Below, piece by piece: positions 30,640 to 38,043 of a stretch of DNA of 38,043 nucleotides (the first letter of the stretch is position 1; each line of letters begins with the position of its first letter). The translations under genes were made by a program, and so were the position numbers. Below the pieces are notes generated by a model. It did no database searches, was not told the DNA's origin, and worked only from the letters and a program-made list of their open reading frames with translations. Source of the stretch: Podochytrium sp. JEL0797. Its lineage: Eukaryota; Chytridiomycota; Chytridiomycetes; Chytridiales; Chytriomycetaceae. The stretch lies in contig JADGJG010000138.1 of assembly GCA_027596195.1 (NCBI GenBank), positions 1 to 38,043 of the forward strand, given 5' to 3'.

Positions 30640-33600
30640 ATGTCCACCATCCTTGTCCAGGTCAACCACCCATCCCTCATCTTCACTATGTCGACTCCCC
30701 ACTCGTGTCCCATCCATCATACCATCCGACACAAGGCCCGCTGCATCCGCCAACACGACGCTGGCCATTCCCAGACTGCCATCCATCCTGCCATACCTAA
30801 CAATCCCTGCCACCCCCCAACAGAAACCCAAGCTTGCCACCGTCCCCACACAAAACGAGTCCCTACAGCTCATCCAGAACATTCTGCGCTCCAGCGTCGC
30901 CACCATCGCCTACGTGCGCAACATCTTTGACGACTCTGAGTTCGAAGACGTGTCCTTCAACGGCATGACCCTCAAGCGCTTCAAGAAAGGCAACCCCGAG
31001 ATTGATGAGCTGGCTGAATCCCTGGTAATCCCCGCGTTTTTGTTGCTTTCCCTTCTCGTGGTTGTTGTGTCGGCGAAGCGTGTCCGAATTTTTGTCACCG
31101 ATTCTCGGTTGTCCGAAAACGCGGGCGGGATGACACACTTCTTTGGTCTCCGTATCGAGGGGTTAGCATCAAATCGCGTCTGGATGCAACCGAACTGGAA
31201 CCCCTCGTTTGCGGTTGTCGCAGGGAACGGCAAAAAACCCCCAGAGATTCGAAATCACGTTTCCTTTCCAAATCCACCCACCCCTCCTCCCTTCCCACTT
31301 TACCCAACACCCATTACTCTCATATTGTGCTTACGAAACTGCCATCAGGAACGAGGCTGTTTCGACGCGCTCGAGAAGCAATACCTCAAGAGCATCGTGT
31401 TTGGGGTGTACTCAAACGCCCAAGATCCTTCGACTCTGTGAGTTTTTTCACGTGCCCTTCGCTCCCTCCCGTTTAGCTTTCTTGGGAACCCCTGCGCGCT
31501 GACCAGCTTCACTTGGGTCAACCCCCGAACCCGACTCTCCGCAGGATCGAAAGCTACGAGTTTCTGTTTACATATCCAAAAGGCGGCCACTTTGAAATGG
31601 TACAGTTGTCCTAGGGTGTTGTGGTTGCTGCGTTGCGCTGACTTTTTTCTCTTCGTTCTTCCGTTCTTTTTTTCAGGTGATTGACTCAACGAGCGGCCAA
31701 TTCAAGAAGGAAAAGTTCCAAACCAAGACCAAGAAAGATTCGGCCAGAGCCATGACGACCATGATGCGCAGAATTCTCGTCATGACTTCGGCGTTGCAGG
31801 TTTGTGTGTGTTTCCTCCTTTCAGCGTGTGCTTTCGTGTTTCGTGTACTCACTTACTCCTTCCATCACCCCCTCCTATTCAGCCAATCCCCGAGTTTCCT
31901 CAAGTCGCCCTCAAAATATTTTACTACGGTACCATTTCGCGCGTTTTCACAAGTTCCTAGCATGTCGCTGACCCCCCCAATCTCCACAACAACAAAAAGA
32001 CAACGTGACCCCGCACGACTATGAGCCCCCCAACTTCCGAAAAGCCCAGCCCGAAGACTACGACCCCGAACACTTGGCCACCGAAGAATTTGGACTCGGC
32101 GAAGTGGATGCAAACTATCACGCGTACGTGCCTTCCTTTTTTCCTTTCTCTCCTTTCGTTCTCAACCCCCCCACCCACAACCTGATAGAATGGCAGTCCG
32201 GATCCACACGATGGTCCCGTTTCCTGGGGACGAGCCAGACGAAGAAGAAGACGATGACGATGAAATCGTTTACGACTCGCAGCAAGATTATCAACCCAAC
32301 GACCGAACCAACCACCACGACATGACGACTCTTTCGCAAACGCCCTTGTTTCGGGACCATCGCTGCAACGACGGCAACATGATGGCCGGTGCCGCTCCAC
32401 GTGGTGGTGGGGGTGGAGATGGGATGGGGGTGAACCCTCTTTCTCAGGTTGGTTGGTGATTGATCTGTTTTGTGTGTGTTGATTTTTGTTTGCACGGTAG
32501 ATTTCCAACTTGACGGAAGTCCTGGCTGTGATGCAAACCGAACAAACTCCTCAAACAAGAGCCGCGACTTGCAGTTCTCCAGGTAAATTTTCCACTCCAA
32601 ACCCCTGTTTGAAGCCAACACCCACACCCACACGTTTTCCCAAGCAGACGCACTCTTCCGAAGCTCTTCCCTCAGCAGCACCTCCTCCGGCTCCGAGATG
32701 GACCCGCCACACCACGATGACCCCGAGTTCCGTCCCAACGCAAAAGCGGGACCTGCCGCTCCTCGTGCGAGTGAAGTCGTTCAACAACAGCAGGCGGCGT
32801 TCGTGCGCAGGTCCATGAGACATCGCATGAAGAGTCAGGAGGACTCGGAGACAGTTGCGGCGGGTAGTGGTGGTGGTGGGGTTGCGATTTCGGACGAGTA
32901 TGTGGGGTGTCCGTGTGGGAGTCAGATTGTGAGTTTTTTTTGGTTTTCGCGTATATTTCAAAATCGTCTGCAAACTTGACACCCCCCCCCCCCCCCAGAT
33001 CGACTGCACAATGCTCATCTGCCTCTCCTGCACCTCCCTAAACCACCCCACCTGTTTCGGCTTCTCCTCCGAAAAGGACCTCCGTCTCCCGGCCGACGGG
33101 TTCCGCTGCTACGCGTGTGTCAACGAAATGCACCGTGATCTTGATGCAGGAGGAGACGGACTCGCGTATGATTTGGAGTATTCGGCCAATGTCGCGATTA
33201 TTCGGAGGGGGTTGGGGATTGTGGCGGGGGAAGGTGGGGTTGTGAGTATTGCGGCGTTTGCGGAGAGGATGGGTGAGAAATCCGTCCCGTCTCTCTCTCT
33301 CTCTCTCTCAACTCGAGGTTTCTAAGCACGACAAAAAATATATCAGGAGTCACCCTCCCCGTTGCCAAACAAGTCATGACAGTCCTCACGGACCCAAAGT
33401 ACCAACTCCTCCAACCCGTTGGTTCCAAAAAACGCGGTGGTGGTGCCGGTGCCGGTTCAAAAAAGGGATTCACTTACCTCTTCCCAGCGTCGAAACGCCG
33501 GTCCCCCGAATACGCCTTCTGGATGTCACAAGACTCGTTGCCCATGCGACCTTTTGCACGTGTTGCGGTGGCGCCTGTGTCTCCCATGCAAGAAGTAGAG

Positions 33601-34254
33601 GAGGAGGAGGAGGAGTGTGAGAGTCAAGAGATTTTGGGGAGACGGATTGTTTCTTCGGGGGTGTATTCTCGTAGCGGTGGTGGCGGTGGGGTCGGGGGTG
33701 GGAAGGACGTTAGTCGCGTGGCGTCGTCGTCGTTTGCGTTCTCGAAGCCGGGGGGTGGGGTTGTGACGCCCGGGGAATATCATTCGGATTCGGAGAACAG
33801 TGGATTCACGCAGGTATTTCTCTCTCTCTCTCTCTCTCTCTTTTTCCGTTGCTGTGTATGTGTGTGTGTGTGTGTTGACTTTTCATGCTCACCCGCGCTT
33901 GCTGGTCGACCCACTAAAAACACCCACCGGCAGCCCTCCCAGAAACCCCATCCCGTGAGCCCGTCCAAACCAACCAGCAACAACTCGAGAAACGTCCCCG
34001 GGAACCCAAGTGTCGGGTGGAAGAGACGTATGAGTGGCGGGACCGAGGACGAGGATTTGTTGGATCCGGATATGACGCAGGATGAGGGGTTAACGATGAT
34101 GAAGATGAGTCAGAGTGGACGCGCGGGTGGGGGCGGTGGTGGTGGGGGCGAAAGCAGTGGATCAAGTGCGGGAGGGTGTGTGAGTCCGAGTGTGACGAAA
34201 CGCGCCAAGATGTCGGTTGCTGTGAAGAGGAAGCTCCAGAGTCAAGAGTTTTGA
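30640..34254 (+). CDS. HOP1: Hop1-type meiotic chromosome axis protein (HORMA, PHD, winged helix)
   Basis: Component of the meiotic chromosome axis that promotes double-strand-break formation and homologue-directed repair. Thirteen exons, 30640-30660, 30824-31024, 31349-31437, 31545-31599, 31677-31799, 31883-31928, 32000-32123, 32189-32447, 32501-32582, 32648-32928, 32999-33272, 33347-33813 and 33934-34254, join in consistent phase into 780 residues. HORMA domain at about 8-235 (SVATIAYVRNIFDDSEFED, SYEFLFTYPKGG, KIFYYDNVTPHDYEPPNF). An acidic stretch follows (DEEEDDDDE). A PHD-like finger lies at about 419-470 (CPCGSQ, CLSCTSLNHPTCFGF, FRCYACV) and a winged-helix-like segment at about 515-570. 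About ten SQ/TQ sites are scattered through the linkers, as in yeast Hop1 where Mec1/Tel1 phosphorylate them. The start gives a 7-codon first exon, which is the least certain part. Confidence 0.9.
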
Positions 34255-34506
34255 GTTGAGGGAGGGGGTGGTTCTTTTGCGCGTTGGTTGTTGTTTTGTT
34301 TGTGGCGTTTTTTGTTGGGTGTTTGCCTTTTCGCGTTGGGCAGTTTCGTTTTTTTTTCCCTTCTGCTTTTGTTTTCTGATGTCTTAAGTTTTTGATGCAA
34401 TTGATTTGTGATGTTCAAAGAGAGAAGTGTGGGTCATAATTGCAAAGGCGGCTGGAGAGGAGCCGAGAGTGGCCGGGTGAGCTTGGCTTGGTGCAGAAAA
34501 AAAAAC

Positions 34507-36510
34507 ATGTCATCCTTGCCGTTGCTTGGCGGCGCCCCAAAACCGCAAACCCGAAAGTGGGCCCTACCACTTGCATTCGCAGTCGGATGCATCTTCCTCT
34601 GGAGCATAACCTCGCGCGGAACCTCTCCCGAGTCCCCCTCTATCACGCTCGCCTCGTGCGATCAGATTGGGCCTTTGGTTCCTGCCGGAAACGCTTCGTG
34701 GATCAATCGATTCACGAATGATAGGGAATATATCCTGGCTGCTGCGGAGGTGAATTAAGTCCCTGTGCTGGTGATTTCTTTTTGGTAGGGCTGATCGCTG
34801 ATCTCGGCGGAATTTAGCGCTTTGCCAAAGTTGTGCGTATCAAGACTGAGTCGTTTGACTCGACCCGAGGTGTCGCCCCACCCCCGGAAGGTAACTTAAT
34901 TCTAATCTCCTCAATCGTGTTCAGCTACCTTGTCGGGGAAAAAGTCCTAACTCTTAATAAAACAGGCCAACCGGATCCGCTCCGCGAAGGCTTCCCCAAG
35001 CTCCACAAACAACTCCAAGCCTCATTCCCTCTCGTCCACAAACACCTCACCCGCAAAGTCATCAACCGCTACTCCTTGCTCTACACCTGGAAAGGAAGCG
35101 ACGAGTCGTTGCCGGGACTCGTCCTCATGGCACATCAGGACACGGTCCCAGTCCTCCCGGATACGCTCGATCAATGGATTCACGACCCGTTTTCGGGATA
35201 CATTGATGTTGAGGGGGACGCGATTTGGGGCAGAGGGTCGGTGGATACGAAGCCGACTTTGGTGGGTTCTTTGGAGGCGGTGGAGGTGTTGCTTTCGAAT
35301 GGGTTTGTTCCAAAGAGAAGCGTGTATCTCGCGTATGGGTTTGATGAAGAGATTTCGGGGATTATGGTATGTATTTGTCGGTGTTATTTATTTTTCCGGA
35401 GTTGCGATTAATTTGCGCTTTAGGGTGCTCAACCCGTTGCCGAATACATGGAACAAGAGCTCGGATTGACTGGAAAGATTGGAATGGTTGTAGATGAAGG
35501 GTTGGATAGTTTGACGAACGCCGACGGTTTCCCCATGGCCATGATCGCGACTGCCGAAAAGGGTTACCTTGACTACCACATTATCGTGGAGACCCCTGGC
35601 GGCCACTCCTCGATCCCACCTCCTCACACCGGAATCGGTCTCACGGCCCAACTCATCAGCGCCCTCGAATCCCACCCACACCCGATTCTCCTCACAGAAA
35701 CGAACCCCTACCTTGGCAGTATCGTATGCACGAACCAGCACTCTCCAACCCCGGACCCTTTTATCCAAACCGCTCTCGTTCACTTTGACACGCAATCCGA
35801 AGCACTCGCGTCGCACCTTGCCGCGCGTTCCCTCAAAGACAGGTACCGCATGGCTTCCTCGCAAGCAGTCGATATTATTCAAGGCGGGTTGAAGGTCAAT
35901 GCACTTCCTGAACGCGTGACGGTCGACTTGAACAACCGCATCTCGATCGATTCATCTGTCGCCGAGTTTCAAACGTTTGTAGGCAACAGCTTGAGACCTG
36001 TTGCTGTTGAGTTCAAACTCAACTTTACAATGTACGATTTCAAGCAAAGGGACAAGGTGGTGGTGAAGTATGAGGTGGCGGATGCGGTTGGGACTGCGGT
36101 GGTGTTTTCGAAGGCGACAGATTCGCCGTTGGAGCCGTCGCCGATTAGTGTGGTTCATAGTCCTGAGTGGGATGTGATGGAGGGAACGATTCACCATGTG
36201 TATGAACGCGTGGATGCGTTTGGAGTTGGGAAGGAGGGGGGGAAGAAATATGTGGTGGCTCCTGGATTGATGGCGGGGAATACTGATACGAGATACTTTT
36301 GGAACTTGTCTGACAATATTTTCAGATTTGGTGAGTTGGTTTTTTTGGGGGGGCGTGGGGCTTGTTGATTGCGCTTTTGGCTCATTTTGCATTTTTTGGA
36401 CAGCTCCTGTGCCTGGAGGGTTTGGATACCATACGATTAACGAACACACGTCGATTTCTGGGTATATGACTGCCGTCACATTCTTTCACGAATTGATTCG
36501 CAATTATTGA
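34507..36510 (+). CDS. CPS1: Vacuolar carboxypeptidase S (M20 metallopeptidase)
   Basis: Zinc carboxypeptidase of the M20 family, in yeast delivered to the vacuole to release C-terminal residues from small peptides. Five exons, 34507-34749, 34818-34890, 34966-35366, 35424-36330 and 36404-36510, join in consistent phase into 576 residues, the same length as yeast Cps1. A single hydrophobic segment near the N-terminus (about 20-35) is the signal anchor. Active-site residues are visible: His162 in LMAHQDTVP, Asp199 in WGRGSVDTK, Glu233/Glu234 in GFDEEISG, Asp263 in VVDEG and His556 in INEHTS. Several potential N-glycosylation sites are present. A PM20D1-like N-acyl amino acid hydrolase is the main alternative; the N-terminal anchor favours Cps1. 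Confidence 0.93.
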
Positions 36511-36620
36511 ATAAACGCCGACGTGGCTTTCCTTCCGCTTTCCTTTTTTTCAATCTTCGTGGCAAAAAAAAATTCGATTTTGACAAAAAACACCTCCAAT
36601 CCCTCCAAGCCAATCTACTC

Positions 36621-37386
36621 ATGATCTCATTCGCGGGCCTCTTTTGCACAACACAGAAGCAACAGGAAGCTGGAAAGAACGCTTCCTTCCTCATCGGATC
36701 GCCGGCCGACGTTCCCAAGTCTGTCGCTGCGTCCACTCCCGCCGCTGCCACTTCGGGCGACGAAGAGGAGTTCGACACGGTCGATTCATCCGCAAGATAT
36801 CTGGGTCTTCTTGGTCGACTCAGAACCGTCTTTTTGGCCCAGTCACGACTGGTGGCGTATTCATCCGAGGTCGGCGAGGCGTTCCGGCCCGTGGCATCAC
36901 CACTTTTCATTACAGGCGCATATGCAGTGTCATGGGCGTATGTCTTAGGAGACGTTGGATACGAGGCGTACAAGATGCGCCAGCACGGAGCTCAAGGTGT
37001 GTGATTGGAACTCGATATTGGACCCACCTTCCCTCAATCTCACTCTTCGATCCACAGATATCGACGTTGCCCGAACGGCCATGGAACGAGGAATCTTCCA
37101 ATCCCTCGCTTCCATGCTCTTCCCCGCATACACTGTCCACTGGGTCGTCCACCAAGCTTCGAATGCGCTCAAAAACGCCAAACCCGGAATGCTGAAAAGA
37201 CTGGGTCCTTCTGCGGCCGGATTGGCCATTATTCCATTCGCGCCAATCATTTTCGATAAGCCGACGGAACATGCGATCGAGTTTGCGTTCAATACTGTGT
37301 GGCCGTTGAGTGCTGAGGGGTTGAAAGCGCAGGCGTCGATTCATTCGGGGGGTCATGCGTTCCATGGACATGAGAAGAAGGAGTGA
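36621..37386 (+). CDS. MTFP1: MTFP1/MTP18 family mitochondrial fission process protein
   Basis: Inner mitochondrial membrane protein of the MTFP1 family, linked in animals to mitochondrial division and inner-membrane integrity. Two exons, 36621-36996 and 37058-37386, join in phase 1 into 234 residues. After a non-conserved N-terminus the family blocks follow: SARYLGLLGRLR, AYSSEVGEAFRPV, a membrane segment ending AYVLGDVGYEAYK, RGIFQSLASMLFPAYTVH, a second hydrophobic stretch (GPSAAGLAIIPFAPIIF) and DKPTEHAIEFAFNTVWP. The start at 36621 is the best ATG; an upstream in-frame ATG at 36507 overlaps the end of CPS1. The C-terminus is His/Gly/Lys-rich. Confidence 0.9.
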
Positions 37387-37421
37387 TGTGATCATCTTTA
37401 CCTTTCTTTAAATTCTATTCA

Positions 37422-37427
37422 AATAAA
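37422..37427 (+). terminator. AATAAA polyadenylation signal of MTFP1
   Basis: Exact AATAAA 35 bp after the stop codon at 37384-37386. Confidence 0.55.
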
Positions 37428-37489
37428 ATGCGGGAGGAAGAGAAAAATCGTCGCAGAACGGAAGTCGCAAAACTGCCAAATCCACCCCA

Positions 37490-37944
37490 CTAATATTTTA
37501 AAAAATTTGTCACACACTTTTCCCGGATTACTTTCCAAATCGTTGTCAAGTTCCATTTTTTGCACACCAGCACATGGTGATGGTGATGGCTTCGTGACTG
37601 TGGAAGGCCGTGTGCATTGTGTTCTAAGGGAGTAAAGTGAGCCGCGCATGAGCTTGAACACGAGTCCAGGAGTCGGTCACACATTCTCGCCTCCAACAAC
37701 GCTTTACCAGATGCGAGAAGCGTTATCCGTTTTTGAAATGGAGTTCGCCTTCGAGTTGCGCGCCGCCAAGTTGATGGGCGAAGGTGGTGCGAGGCGGGCG
37801 TGGGATTTTGAGGAAGGGTGTGCTTGTCACAACAGGAACACTCGCGCGTTTGTTTGCACTCTTCATCTCCACCTCAGTGGTATATACGATGTTGAGGTTG
37901 GTCATGGTCGCTAAGGCGTCACTGTTGTGTTTTGCGATGAGAAA
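37490..37944 (-). CDS. 3' part of a truncated gene at the right edge, unrecognised
   Basis: Partial minus-strand gene. A typical acceptor with a pure C tract (the G run at 37949-37972 read on the minus strand, then CTCAG) opens an exon at 37944 that reads FLIAKHNSDALATMTNLNIVY and VPVVTSTPFLKIPRPP. Further down, a different frame stays open from about 37785 to 37490 and is Cys/His-rich (LLEARMCDRLLDSCSSSC, HHHHHVLVCKKW). I cannot decide where the first frame is spliced into the second. The 5' part lies outside the window. No family recognised. Confidence 0.3.
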
Positions 37945-37948
37945 CTGA

Positions 37949-37990
37949 GGGGGGGGGGGGGGGGGGGGGGGGCCCCCAAAAAAAAAAAAA
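37949..37990. repeat. Homopolymer block G24-C5-A13
   Basis: A run of 24 G, then five C, then 13 A, close to the right edge. Read on the minus strand it has the form of an intron polypyrimidine tract followed by a CTCAG acceptor. Confidence 0.85.
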
Positions 37991-38043
37991 CCCCAAAACA
38001 CAGACCCCAACAACACCCCTGACAAGCATTGCCAACGCACAAG

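Overview
The window looks like nuclear DNA of a fungus, probably an early-diverging, chytrid-like one (inference). The evidence is a set of compact, intron-bearing eukaryotic genes. Their introns are short (mostly 45-170 nt) with GT..AG ends and keep a consistent phase from exon to exon. Intergenic gaps are often under 60 bp. The gene set mixes fungal functions (homoserine kinase, Acr3 arsenite exporter, Cps1-type vacuolar carboxypeptidase, Hop1) with functions many yeasts lack (molybdopterin synthase small subunit, a tau/MAP-like microtubule protein). I found no rRNA, tRNA, CRISPR array or intact transposon. Both ends of the window are long C or G homopolymers and carry only fragments of genes.

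Layout, left to right. 1-620: poly-C and a doubtful gene end. 702-2180 (-): SURF6/Rrp14. 2218-3439 (+): Acr3. 3493-5067 (+): MAP-kinase-phosphatase-like rhodanese/dual-specificity phosphatase. 5092-6026 (-): G-patch plus C2H2 zinc-finger protein. 6674-7637 (-): broken Cdc20/Cdh1-like WD40 gene. 7913-10087 (+): gamma-tubulin in 12 exons. 10120-13583 (-): PIG-O/Gpi13. 13635-15017 (-): epoxide hydrolase. 15159-17009 (+): tau/MAP2/MAP4-like protein with ten repeats, nearly one per exon. 17340-18304: coding signal of unclear structure. 18717-19100 (-): mitochondrial ribosomal protein bL36. 19328-20479 (+): cytochrome b5. 20543-22865 (+): large leucine-rich-repeat protein. 22994-24266 (+): homoserine kinase. 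24409-25325 (+): Gar1. 25495-26044 (+): low-molecular-weight tyrosine phosphatase. 26143-28146 (-): unrecognised, fragmented coding signal. 28583-30300 (-): CCDC47. 30336-30602 (+): MOCS2A. 30640-34254 (+): Hop1 in 13 exons. 34507-36510 (+): Cps1. 36621-37386 (+): MTFP1-like protein. 37490-37944 (-): a gene fragment running off the right end.

The genes are mostly unrelated housekeeping genes rather than a pathway cluster. Loose themes are microtubules (gamma-tubulin and the tau-like protein, about 5 kb apart), the ER membrane (PIG-O, CCDC47, cytochrome b5), nucleolar ribosome and snoRNP biogenesis (SURF6, Gar1) and mitochondria (bL36m, MTFP1). The strongest candidate for something little described is the tau-like gene, whose repeats look like serial duplications of a single phase-0 exon. 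The most interesting unexplained DNA is the minus-strand coding signal at 26.1-28.1 kb.
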